64,000 nt of DNA from Lytechinus variegatus (Eukaryota > Echinodermata > Echinoidea > Temnopleuroida > Toxopneustidae). Every line of letters starts with the position of its first letter. Position 1 is the stretch's first letter. Below the pieces are notes generated by a model. The model was not told the DNA's origin. It did no database searches and was given only the letters and a program-made list of their open reading frames with translations. The stretch lies in the NCBI RefSeq assembly GCF_018143015.1, contig NC_054750.1:8112501-8176500 (forward strand). Reading direction: 5' to 3'. The position numbers and the translations under genes were made by a program. Below, in pieces: positions 54,701 through 64,000 of this stretch.

Positions 54701-55234
54701 TTCGACAAACCCCTAACCTTGTCATACTTGTCCTTGAGTCCGTGCTCTTCCCCAAATTTGACAGACTGCCCCAGCCCAGCGAATATTGATACATTGGTAT
54801 ATATATATATATATATGCAACAATTTTGTCTATAGAAATGATGAATGACCAATGAAAGAGAGATGCTCTCTCTGTAGATAAAAAATCAATCTAAGATCGG
54901 ATCGAAAGTTTCAATCGAATAAGATCGATATAAAATCTATTAGATTGAAAACGTAAATCCAATTTTGGATCGGTCCCTGATGGCAATCTATTTCAATTTA
55001 AGGAATTTAGAGAGTGGGAGTAAGATGGATTTGAGATTTGGAGAGGAGAATAAAAAGAAATAGAAGAGAGGGATGAGGGGGGGGGGGTAGAACTTGCCTA
55101 TAACAATGATGATCGAAGGCAGTCCAAAAAGTCGGGCAACAACATCCGGCCAGCGCCCCGGTGGGACAGACAAGCAGGATGATAGCCGATGCGGCTAGAC
55201 ATGCTAGAAGGAACGTACTCCTATAAAGCTCCAT
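51475..55234 (-). CDS. C-type lectin B (echinoidin-like), three exons
   Basis: Exons 55234-55098, 52889-52700 and 51720-51475 give 190 residues. Residues 1-29 are a signal peptide ending GALA, and the mature chain starts GCCCPTFW as in lectin A. The lectin domain has WLGLHDR, the QPD motif (145-147), NCG, WRD (167-169) and DGPC, then the same YFICKLPMW end. Exon 2 has a sequon (NST, N51). Exons 2 and 3 match those of lectin A in length (190 and 246 bases) and phase. Exon 3 has diverged most, in the loop after QPD. Intron 1 is again GC-AG. It is likely a secreted galactose-type lectin, and the WRD change raises the same doubt on calcium binding. A TATA box lies at 55333-55338. Confidence 0.93.
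51891..52130. mobile_element. Fold-back element of GGTGT/ACACC motifs, lectin B intron 2
   Basis: AAAACTCTGGTGTTAACTGG and GAGGACCACACC pair with GGTGTGGTCCTC and CCAACTGGTGTCAGTTTT. The middle is (GGTGTT)-rich. Similar in style to 53036-53303. Confidence 0.8.
52150..52311. mobile_element. Fold-back MITE, same family as 18745-18903
   Basis: GGGACCCGTTTCAGGAAGAG and GTAACTTTGCCATTATGGCA pair with GCCATAATGGCAAAGTTAC and CTTTATGAAACGGGCCCC (read as inverted copies). The centre TTGATTTTGATTGGCTGCTG matches the 18745 copy in opposite orientation. Confidence 0.88.
52700..52889 (-). CDS. Lectin B exon 2 (first half of the lectin domain)
   Basis: 190 bases from the last base of Arg46 through FFSQNSTWNEAERFC and AHLVSIHSQPEQNF to SSDSL. 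Acceptor TGTATAG, donor TTG/GTAAGT, phase 0. Nearly identical to the lectin A exon, which suggests recent duplication or gene conversion. Confidence 0.94.
53036..53303. mobile_element. Fold-back element, 268 bp, lectin B intron 1
   Basis: Left CACTACGAAAACACCGGTGT then TAATTTAACACCAGCC; inverted right CACTGCAAAAACATCGGTGT then the same. Arms of about 36 bp differ at three positions. Confidence 0.9.
53487..53830. mobile_element. Element with strong internal hairpin, lectin B intron 1
   Basis: GGACAGGTTGACTGTCCGTC, TTCAGGAGT at 53737-53765 pairs with ACTCCTGAAGACGGACAGTC, GACCTGTCC at 53775-53803. It begins with the GGTTTACGGTACACCATGTG phrase shared with 42957-43087 and has GTCCTGAAAAGGAC. 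Confidence 0.75.
53930..54470. repeat. Diverged relative of the lectin A intron array
   Basis: Five or six loose units of AAGTCGACTTG with GACGAGAAGAC and GAGTTGTT phrases, about 95-115 nt apart. They share AAGTCGACTTG and GACGAG with the array at 44640-46850, in the same intron of the paralogue. Confidence 0.6.
55098..55234 (-). CDS. Lectin B exon 1 (signal peptide, domain start)
   Basis: 45 codons plus AG. Donor AG/GCAAGT; the nearby GT would again lead to an in-frame TAG. An upstream in-frame Met (MFFV, 55246) exists; I prefer 55234 because it aligns with the lectin A start. Confidence 0.92.
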
Positions 55235-55332
55235 CACAAAGAACATACATTAATCCTTTACTAAACGTTTCTTGTAGACACGAGTTCTTGGACGAATCAC
55301 AAATTGTGATCCTCGGCACATTAAAACACCCA

Positions 55333-55338
55333 TTTATA
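55333..55338 (-). promoter_or_regulatory. TATA box of lectin B
   Basis: TATAAA on the minus strand, about 100 bases upstream of the ATG at 55234. This would place the start site near 55305 and give a 5' UTR of about 70 bases. No counterpart was found upstream of lectin A. Confidence 0.45.
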
Positions 55339-55394
55339 ATGAATTTGGAAACCGAAATATTGGAACCTTTGGTTCTGAACAATGACAGAGATTA

Positions 55395-57606
55395 ATTGGA
55401 CCAGAAATTGGCACTGACCCTGACTTTAGGATTTCCAGAAACCATTCTTAGTAGTCGTTTTCAATAAACACAAGTCTCCTGAAAGCAAATGTTTATCAAA
55501 TCGGATATCCGGATTGATTAAAGCAGGTATCATGGTTATCATCTGGTTGTATTTTAAACCAGATATGGATAATGTAGAGCATTCAGTGAGCCATTAAATT
55601 TTGGGTAAAAGATAATAAACAAGCCAGCGAATAATATTAAAATATATTTACAAGAATTTTTGTTGACAGTGTTCGACTATGAACTAATATCATATACGAT
55701 AAAAAATGAAAAAGGTTATCAATTTAATTCAGTTCAATTTATTTTCCCGTACTGATTTAAAAAAATAATAAGCAATAACCTCTTTTTTAACTTGTTAACC
55801 TGATTTCCAGGGATACTGCCTATGGTAAAAAAACAACATAATTATGCAGAACCCCTTGCAAACTCTTGATGTTGCTTCAACAACCCCAGCACCCCGCTAC
55901 CTAGTGCCATGGTTTTACTGAAGTGATAATGGCGGTTTATTATTTGATCAAGATCTTTTGTTAATTTACAGGTGCAGTTCTACGAAAGACTATAGATGTA
56001 GATGCTATGTCGGTGTATAAAAGTTCATTTCGATGATAAAGTAACACCACAATTTCCATGGGCGGATCCAGGATTTTCGCTCATACATTTTCGAAAGGGG
56101 GGGGGGGCACATTTTCCCGAGGAAAAATTTGATAAGCAAAAAAAAAAGATTTCAACCTAATATTAAGGGAATTTCGTCCACGAAAAATTTGATAACATCA
56201 CCGGTAGGTGCATGATTTTAGAAGTCAGCATCCTTTAAGGCGTTACAAATTAACCATGGTGTTTGCGGTTTGGATATAACTTATGTTGAATCTATACTTT
56301 TTATATATAAATCATTTTATATAAATCATTTTGTATCTCATATAGGATTCATATCTTTATGTACTGTCAATCATAATTTACAGTATTTTGACTTCTATGT
56401 TCTCCATTTCACCCTCCTCTTCTCCACCACTTTCTGTTTTTTTCTCTCTACCTCAATCAATTTTCTTTTTCTATTTGGAGGACATACCCCCTCTCTCCCT
56501 CTCTTTCTTTCCATTACTCTCATTTCTCTTTATCTTCTTCTTCTTCTCTTTCCCTCTTCCCGTTTGCTTATTTCTCTCTTTCTCAGACTTCTATTTATGA
56601 GATACATCTTTTAGTTGGAGATAAGTTTTGACGTAGAGTACTGTAATTATGTTTTTATGCATTTGCTTTGTTATATCTGTATATTGTACTTCATGATTTT
56701 TGTAAATTGACCCTTTCAGCTTGTGCTGCTGGTCAATTTTTATGTGCATATATACCAATAAATAAAAAATAATAAATAGATAACACCAAGGAGTGTCCAT
56801 TTAATAATTTCTTTGAAACTGTTAGTAACCTAGCAACGAAAAGGAAAGGATGTAAGGATATTGACGAATTCGTTCAAATATTGCTTAAAATATAATCCAG
56901 CAAATTTATCACCACTTGCTCAATTTCTACTGGATATGTACTGAAAATATATTAAGAAACAGGTATTATTGTGCCTATCAAACAAAGAGGCGATAGCACA
57001 TGTCAAATAGAAGTCAGGTGATTATACACCAAGTTCATCACTGACCTTTCTCGCAAAATTGTAAAAAACCCTGCATGTATTTTAGAAATTGAAGAACTAT
57101 CAGATTTTTGCAACTAATGGTGTTCTTCCTAAAATAAAATTCTGCTTTGGTTTAGAACAACCATGCCACCTTGATGTTCATTCACAATGTTGTAAACTGG
57201 AATTTGAATACCATAATATTATCTTTGACTTCTCTTAGGCCTTGCATACACAACAAATCATTCCACCTTCTTATTTTCATACATACCTGATCTTTCACAT
57301 TTTCTTTATAAATATTCTGTGGTTTCCGTTCACTTCAATATTTCCCTGTTCATAATTTTTATGCTGGTCAAAATAAAATAGTGATCGAATTGAACCGAAT
57401 AGGCCCTATCCGGCCTTTTCGGAAAGGCGAGTAGAGTTTACTTGAGTTCGCTATAGGAAGAAGGGGAAAAACATTTGGTAAATTACAACTGGGGACGCAT
57501 GTCTCTCTTAAATTCAGGGAAAAAACTAAAATGTAAGAAACTCTATGTATGAAATATCATCAACAAAATAGGCATGGGAATGTTTATTAATGGAGTTGCT
57601 CTCAAG
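55395..57606. other. Gene-free stretch
   Basis: 55730-55750 (TTCAATTTATTTTCCC) is a retrotransposon tail. 56057-56075 (CATGGGCGGATCCAGGATTT) is one end of a hAT-like element whose partner was not found. 56380-56600 is pyrimidine-rich. 57360-57400 has AATAAAATAGTGATCGAATT, possibly another tail. No gene is supported. Confidence 0.45.
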
Positions 57607-57845
57607 CATGGGCAGACTCAGGATTTTTCAGCGAAAAAAAAAAATTGACACGCAAAAAAAAAAGGTTTCTAGCAAAAAAATTAGGATATTTCGTCCATGA
57701 ACAAAATTGACAAGCAAATAAGGGTCTTTCAGAAGGGGGGGGGCACACTTCTGTTTTAACAGCAATTTTACATTACAAATTTCTATTGTGCCTCTCAAAA
57801 GAGGGGCACGGGCCAACTTTCCCCCCCCCCCAGGATCCGCTAATG
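57607..57845. mobile_element. hAT-like MITE, 239 bp
   Basis: Starts CATGGGCAGACTCAGGATTT, ends CCCAGGATCCGCTAATG. The flanks CTCTCAAG (57599-57606) and GTCTCAAG (57846-57853) match in 7 of 8 bases. The interior has A-runs and G-runs only. Confidence 0.78.
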
Positions 57846-57853
57846 GTCTCAAG

Positions 57854-58280
57854 AGTTGCACAAGACATAAAAAATGTATCATCACAGCACGGCGTGGTGC
57901 CAGCTCTTCACATTACAGAGTTATCAATAAAGTGTCTGAGGGGGGGGGGTTGGGTGTAGAATCATCCCCCAGTATTGTTAGGGTTAAGGAGATCAAAACT
58001 TTGCTTATTAATTATCCATCTTCAATGTATAGATGTTGGTATCCATAAAATGAGAGAGTGGATGATGTCATCCACTCAGGGACGGCGATCATTGGGACCA
58101 GGGAGCACAGTTCCCCACCTTTTGAAGCACTAAAAAAATGCCACTTTTACGCAAGAAAAATGCCCCCTCACGAGCGTGTACTGTGTCCCGTTCACCTGAG
58201 AAGGACCGTTTGTTTTATGTGTGGGCAAATGCTACCGGAATTGTAAGGGGTTGTGTCTTTGAAGAATAACACACTCAACA
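57854..58280. other. Gene-free stretch
   Basis: No gene. A G-run is at 57940-57949. Nothing else is recognised. Confidence 0.4.
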
Positions 58281-58288
58281 CCCCATAG

Positions 58289-58595
58289 CACTAGCGTACC
58301 TACGGACGGGGGGGGGGGCAGTCTGCCCCCCTGACGAGTCACAACCCTTGCAAAGGACGTATCCCTGCCCCCCCTGACGAGCATGAAACATATTTTTGCC
58401 CCCCCCCCGACGAGCTTGAATACCTTTATTGCCCCCCCCCTGTTTGACGAGCTTGAAGACTTTTTTTTTTCTTGCTTGTATTTTTTTTTTCTGGTACAAT
58501 ATCCTTTATTTGTGATTGAAGACCCTTTTTTGCTTGTCAATTTTTTTGGCGGACGGTTTTGCCCCCCCCCCTGTGGAAAATCCTAGGTACGCCTG
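58289..58595. mobile_element. hAT-like MITE, 307 bp, exact 8-bp duplication
   Basis: Starts CACTAGCGTACCTACGG and ends CCTAGGTACGCCTG, imperfect inverted copies. CCCCATAG occurs at 58281-58288 and 58596-58603. Inside, CCCCCCTGACGAG phrases repeat four times. Non-coding. Confidence 0.88.
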
Positions 58596-58603
58596 CCCCA
58601 TAG

Positions 58604-59792
58604 GAAAATTTTGGGGGTGCTAAAACACTCCCAGCATCCCCCGCTTCTAAGGGCTATGACGTTGGAGGAAGAAAACTCACTAAGTGGAATAGGTCCGGAT
58701 ATCCGATTCTATAAATTTTTACTCCAAGGAAGCAGGTGTTTATTGAGAGCGACTACAATGAATGATTTCTCAAAATCCGAAATCCACGATCATTACCAAT
58801 ATCTGGTCCAGTTTCTTTGTCTTTGTTTATAGACACATAGTATAGTTTATTAAGTACTGCAGGGGTATAACACTTTTCTGTTAAACGTGTTATATACACC
58901 TCTCAGGTGGCGTAATGAGTCAATATTTTGGAAGGGCCATATATGGCGTACTGGTGGAAAATTGAGAGCTGCGAGAGTGTGAAGCGAGTGAAGTATCTTA
59001 AAAATTGTAGATACTAATATATAATTTTGTGTTAAAATTTTTGACATTAAAAAAAGATTAAATCATATTGTAATTGAGCCTTTCTTTCTTCGTTTTTTTC
59101 TTTTTTTCCTGTTTTATATTTGGTCATGATCTTTTTTGTTTGGGGGGGCCTCCATCTGTACGACAGTTCACTTTTTAGATTTTAAAGAAGACTTGTACTT
59201 TTAAAAAGCCAACAATTTAAAAAGGGGTAGGAATTGGATGGAGAGGGGTTAATTGGGAAGAAATCCCAAAACAGCTATTACAAGTTGGAAGATGTGGTCA
59301 TTTAACATGAATTTCAGCATGTTCAGTAACTGTTCTCGGTCGGGCCAATAGAATTTGCAAGATTTACTTATGAAGGTCTTAAATAAGAAGGAAGAAACAC
59401 TGTTAGAAAATTTATCCTCAAAATAAAAGAAGTTCCTGCAGCAGAGTCTCGAGAACACCTGTAATCTTACCGATTTGCGTAATCTTACAAGAAATTGGTA
59501 TTTGGAGTATGGAATCTTACAAATTTCCTTGAATAAAACATCCTTTTCCCCTTTTTAAACAGACCTGTTCTGTTAAATTACAGAAAATTCCTGTTTTATG
59601 AATTTACAGAATGATTCTGTTATTGCTTTCTGCAAAATCTTCTGTTTATTTTCTGTAAAATCACGTTTTTTTAACAGTGAAGGAACAATAATCATCATTT
59701 TATAAGTATTGCCATTTTGAGTTTATTTGTATGAAATTTCCTTAGAATCATTTTACCTTTGTTACTACTTATTGATATAGTTTCTTATACAC
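58604..59792. other. Gene-free stretch
   Basis: 59490-59680 repeats TCTGTAAAAT/TTCTGTTAAATTACAG phrases, perhaps a decayed fold-back. No gene is supported. Confidence 0.4.
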
Positions 59793-60110
59793 GTGGAGCG
59801 TTGTGGCCCAGTGAATTACTCTCCTGACTTTGAAACAGAGGGTCGTGGGTTCGAATCCCAGCCATGGCGTAATTTCCTTCGACAAAAATTATTTATCCAC
59901 ATTCTGCTGCACCCGACCCAGGTGAGGTGAATGGTTAACCGGTAGGATTTAATCCTTGAACGATTTAGCGGTGTTAGCGCCTATTGATATGGCGGCTAAG
60001 CTACAGCCAGGGTAATTGTGATACCAAGTGTCAAAGCGCAGTTGAGTATATATGCACAAAGTAACTGCGCTATATAAATGGACATATTGTTGTTATTGTT
60101 ATTCTTATTA
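59793..60110 (+). mobile_element. Full-length tRNA-derived SINE
   Basis: The head has A box TGGCCCAGTGAATTA and B box GGTTCGAATCC. The body has CCCGACCCAGGTGAGGTGAA, CGGCTAAGCTACAGCC and GCGCTATATAAATGGACATA, and the tail is TTGTTATTGTTATT. It is the best-preserved copy of the family in this window. Confidence 0.9.
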
Positions 60111-62550
60111 TACGACGTGCTATCTTCAAGATGATCTGAACTGAAGGTTCAATTCCTTCCTGTGTTAAATAGTGCACGGGCATGACGGGAATGTACATCT
60201 TAAATAGACAAATCATAAACATAAAGATGCTTGTTTATAGAAATCTGATAAGAACAGCAATCAGGAGAAAAAATGGACTTAACGTTTAGCTGATGGATAT
60301 TAAATAAATAATTGAGAATCTGACTTTGCATCGACAACTGGTCACCACTCGTACTTTCAGCATGTTTTACCTGAATTTCTGTTGATTTTGGAGCACATCC
60401 AATATCCCTGTTCTCCCCGATTTTCTTTTCTCCCCCCCCCCCTCTCATTCCTGTATTTCGTATACCTCCTGATTTTTTTCTTTACCCTCCTCTTCTTTCT
60501 ATTGTTGGTGGTTCATCTTCCTTCTTCTTCTTTTTAATCCCTCTACACACTTCTCTTTTATACCAGCAACATAGCCAAATCAATTGGATGTAAAAGTAAT
60601 AGTCTACTAGCGCCATCTCGCGGTGGGCTTATTGAAAGTTTTGCAGATTAATGGCAACGGAGGGGGGGGGGGGGTCACATCCTACAAGCAATGCTGTTCA
60701 GTTGACCCCCCCATTCCTACAGATATGTTGTCATTATGCAATTCAAAATTTTCTCGATGAAGCAATATATTAATTTGCATTTTATATTTTCAGTTATGCT
60801 GTTGTAGAGGATTTTGTATTCTTATATGGAAATAAAATGAAAAAATACGAATTTTAAACAATAATCTTAAAAACGTCTTTAAAAAAAGAAGAAATCTGGA
60901 TATATCTAAAAAAATAAAATTGTCCTGCCAAGTACTAGCATTTTACACTACAACCTTTGGTGTTCAAATTCATAATGAATATTGGAAATATTAATTTTCA
61001 CAACGTACCATATAGCTTTTTAATTCCAGTGGAGAAAATGCATACCCTCTTGTAGACCCTTATCACATACCAGGATAAAGCTATGTAAAAAATCTTTCTT
61101 GATAACAACAAGCTTGAGTCTACAAATAACGTTCTTTTTACTCTTTCTTCTTTTTTATTCAGATGACCAGTCCCACGTATTCAAGTTAATGTTAGTGTTT
61201 GTTCAATGCCTGGATGTTAATCGTGTAGGCAAACAGAGTCTCTCATCCCCTATATAGCACAACAAACCTTCCCACTTTCGATGAAATATCGAGTGTTTGC
61301 CAACCTTGTGCTGACAAACTCTTACGTAATGCAAAGAAAGCTGCCACTAACATTTAAATGTACTACATTTCTGTTTTCTCCCCTTCCTTTACTTAAAGAG
61401 GGAGTTCACTCCACCGACCTCAAGTTAACAGAGAAATATTATAGAAACATGCATCGTAGAAAGTTTGGCATTTTTTTCATATCAGATTTCTACTTTTGCA
61501 GTCATGTATGCGGATATTTTTCCCCTTCCAGTAGCCTTTGTAAATGGTTTAAGATGATATAATAATAATAATGATATTCAGCTCATATACAATACATATT
61601 GATCTCGACGAACCTGGAAACTTTAACATTTTAATTTCAATTGATATCGTGATACGTAATAACATTTTTTAACGCAGATTTGAACCAAAATAATCTGATT
61701 TGTTTAGGAGGTCGTTCCATATCATAGTGTGTATATAATCATAATATCAATATAAACATTTCATACCAGGCTTAATACTACAATATTCCTGCTACTAAAC
61801 GTTGGCAAGCTTATGACGGCATCCCAGGTAAAAATTATTCAAAAGGTTTGACCAAAAAAATCGTATGATGTTTATTTCATATTTATTTTTGTTTTAAATT
61901 TTATTTTATTTCCAGGAACACAATTACAATCATTACAATAATAAATGTCAGTACATTGAAATGGTCATCATACAATATTCAAAATACAATATCGAAATGT
62001 AAGAAAAAAACAGACTAAAAAGGAAAATAACACCAGCTAATGCCTGGGGGTATCAAAAGTCATAACTCCATGACAGATGGATTTTCATACAATTTTCCTG
62101 GGTAGCTTCTCTATTCAAACCAAATTTTACTTGGACTGGATTTTTCCTCTAACTGGATAATTATATTTTGTTCAGTTGATAAATCTGAATTATTCACATT
62201 GTGTGAAAAAAACTGGGCCACCTTTGATAAGCGGTTAAAAAGTGATCAGATAAAGTAATGGGGCAATTCCATAAAATAATAAACCTTTTTTGTTCATCCG
62301 ACCCCCATTTTTCTCAAGTTTTACTTCACTTTATAAACTGGCCAAGTGATGGTCCTTTACGAACATTACAGACTGTAAATCGAACAAGAAATCAGAGACA
62401 CAAAATTTCATGAAGGTTCTAAATAATATCGTAGGGCGTAGCACATTCATATTTTATGGAATTGCCCAATGATATCACCCATCATAATTATTCCCTGAAA
62501 CAGAATGAATTGATAATATTGACATCACATAACTTGCTGGAATCCTGGAA
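60111..62550. other. Gene-free stretch
   Basis: A G-run lies at 60662-60675. 61875-61990 (TTTATTTTATTTCCAGGAAC and following) resembles a minus-strand retrotransposon tail. The 93-codon frame at 61281-61562 has no recognisable domain and is not called. Confidence 0.4.
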
Positions 62551-62559
62551 TAGATGCTT

Positions 62560-62574
62560 TGCATATATATATAT

Positions 62575-62644
<70 letters not shown>
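62560..62644. repeat. TA microsatellite
   Basis: About 40 TA units in three blocks, followed by CGTAAACAGCCGCGTACGCA and G/C-runs that look like a hAT-type end. The Tyr/Ile-rich frames over it are artefacts. Confidence 0.95.
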
Positions 62645-62869
62645 GTAAACAGCCGCGTACGCAAGGGGGGGGGTTCAAACCCCCCCCCCCTTTTCGTTTC
62701 GTTTCCTTTTTTTTTTTTTTTTTTTTTTTTTTTGCTTGTCACCCCAGAGGAGAGGTCGGTCTGGTCAAGGAGTTACTCCTTGGTCTGGTTACGGACAGTT
62801 CCCCTACCCAATAATGTATATGACAGCAATAATGAACAGAATCTCATGTTTCCGACGAAAAACACAGAA

Positions 62870-63500
62870 AAAATTTCCGCTCGCTCGCTCCATTTTATTA
62901 GATCTTTTATTTCCGCATGTCGCCGACATGATCACGGTATCGCCATTAACAAGGCCATACATGATTATCATGATGTATACTTATGAATACAAGTGAACCA
63001 AGACAAAGACATACGTTTTCTTACAAAATATGTTTTACCAATATGAAAACCAAAATGACGGAAAACGCTAAAATGTCGGTTGGCTCGCTCCGCTCGCTCG
63101 TAATTATTTATGAAATTCCATAAGTATCTAGTCTCCTGTTCAAGGCCGTATTATGAGTGTTGCGAATAGAAGGACATGTAGCATCGACTAATACTTGATT
63201 AACTAACAAACTATTGACAAGAAATGTATGTTTTGACGGGAAAACGCGAAAATTTCGGCTCGCTCACTCCGCTCGCTCGTAATCATTTATGAAATTTCTT
63301 AAGTTTCTAGTCTCTTGATCAAGGCCATATCATGAGACTTACGAGCAGAAGGACATGTATCATGAACTAATATGTAATCATTACCAATGAGAAGAATTGT
63401 ATGTTTTGACGGAAAAACGCAAACATTTCGGCTCGCTTGCTCCGCTCGCTCGTAATTATTCATGACATTTCTCAAGTTTCTAGTGTTCTGATCAAGGCCA
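62870..63500 (+). repeat. ~175-nt array with GCTCGCTCCGCTCGCTC modules
   Basis: Modules lie at about 62878, 63083, 63258 and 63431, each followed by GTAATTATTTATGAAATT, TAAGTTTCTAGTCTC, TGATCAAGGCCATATCATGA and AGAAGGACATGTA. Each is preceded by TTTTGACGGAAAAACGC. The layout matches the arrays inside the hAT-like elements. Confidence 0.85.
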
Positions 63501-63506
63501 TATCCA

Positions 63507-64000
63507 GGCGCGTAGCCAGGGGGGCGGTCGCCCCCCCAAAACGTCCCCAAAAAGAAAAAAAAAGAAGGGAAAAAAGGAGAGGAGAAAAGGAATAGGGAAT
63601 GAAGGAAAGGGAAGAAAGGTAGCTTTGTGTTTTTTCTATTTATTCTTTATTTTGTTCTCAAAAGAGAAACTCCTTCACTCTTCTTGCTTTAAATTCATAT
63701 ATGAATTTTGCTTCCGCGCTGCGCGCGGTTAAATGACAATATTGAAGTTCTCCATGTTCCCCCACCTTTTCTCTAACCCTGTTTTTCCACCTCAGCTATG
63801 TGCTTCTTGCCAGTTAAAGTTAAAATTGTATACATTAGGGCATGAATTTGAGTAAGGTTAGGCCGAAGTAAATGTATGAAGTTATCTTTTTTTTTCAATT
63901 GATCGCGCATCTTCTGGTCTGGTCGGCTCCGAGCGGGTAAAATCTTTATATCAGTTTCTGCCGTCACCTCCATAAAGTCAGCTTCTCCCGCTTTTCAGCT
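63507..64000. mobile_element. hAT-like element, left end only
   Basis: CAGGCGCGTAGCCAGGGGGG is a terminus of the same style as the other elements. The interior is purine-rich, then AT-rich, with CGCGCTGCGCGCGG at 63717. The right end is beyond the window or not recognised. Confidence 0.5.

Noticed and set aside
59793..59870. Functional tRNA gene
   Set aside because: The tRNA-like head continues into a SINE body and tail, and related copies occur at 43428 and 24955.
61281..61562. 93-codon plus-strand frame
   Set aside because: Composition is ordinary, but no domain or supporting signals are seen; length is within chance for AT-rich DNA.

Overview
The window is animal nuclear DNA, most likely from an echinoderm and probably a sea urchin. 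The reasons are spliced genes with GT-AG and GC-AG introns, an intact CLCC1 orthologue, two echinoidin-like C-type lectin genes, and a background packed with short DNA transposons, fold-back elements, tRNA-derived SINEs, a non-LTR retrotransposon and minisatellites. The species assignment is inference. No bacterial operon, CRISPR array or viral genome is visible.

Four protein-coding units on the minus strand can be supported. (1) At 2733-2877 lies one first coding exon of a secreted protein whose predicted mature N-terminus is histidine; the rest is not recognised. (2) At 23919-36220 lies a complete seven-exon CLCC1 gene (ER chloride channel CLIC-like 1, 721 codons), with every intron in phase 0. 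Intron 3 carries an antisense non-LTR retrotransposon that is itself split by a ~600-bp MITE. (3) and (4) At 43781-47264 and 51475-55234 lie two tandem three-exon C-type lectin genes of 188 and 190 residues. They share exon lengths, splice phases, a GC-AG first intron and a QPD sugar-site motif. A fifth, weak candidate exon lies at 38138-38389 beside a 465-bp palindrome.

Layout: 1-9.7 kb holds the exon of the secreted protein, a degenerate tandem array, hAT-like MITEs with 8-bp target duplications and a ~1-kb element full of GCGAGC modules. From 9740 to 15838 is one composite non-autonomous element inserted in an ACT microsatellite, loaded with tandem arrays, a hairpin element and ~1 kb of pure polypyrimidine. 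From 16.3 to 17.6 kb is a minisatellite. From 18 to 23.3 kb are MITEs, fold-backs and a SINE. From 23.9 to 36.2 kb is CLCC1. From 36.8 to 41.3 kb are fold-back elements, the palindrome and a likely NRF1/CRE-type promoter. From 42.9 to 55.3 kb are the lectin pair and its repeat-filled introns. From 55.3 to 64 kb is gene-free and transposon-rich.

The lectins probably act in sugar recognition outside the cell, and CLCC1 acts in ER ion homeostasis; no shared pathway is suggested. I see no convincing new multi-gene system. The strongest unusual signals are structural: the 6.1-kb element with its duplicated target, the GC-AG intron conserved in both lectins, the MITE whose removal restores a reverse-transcriptase frame, the palindrome with duplicated splice donors upstream of CLCC1, and the inverted arrays in lectin introns. 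Exon joins were made by eye from splice consensus and reading frame.
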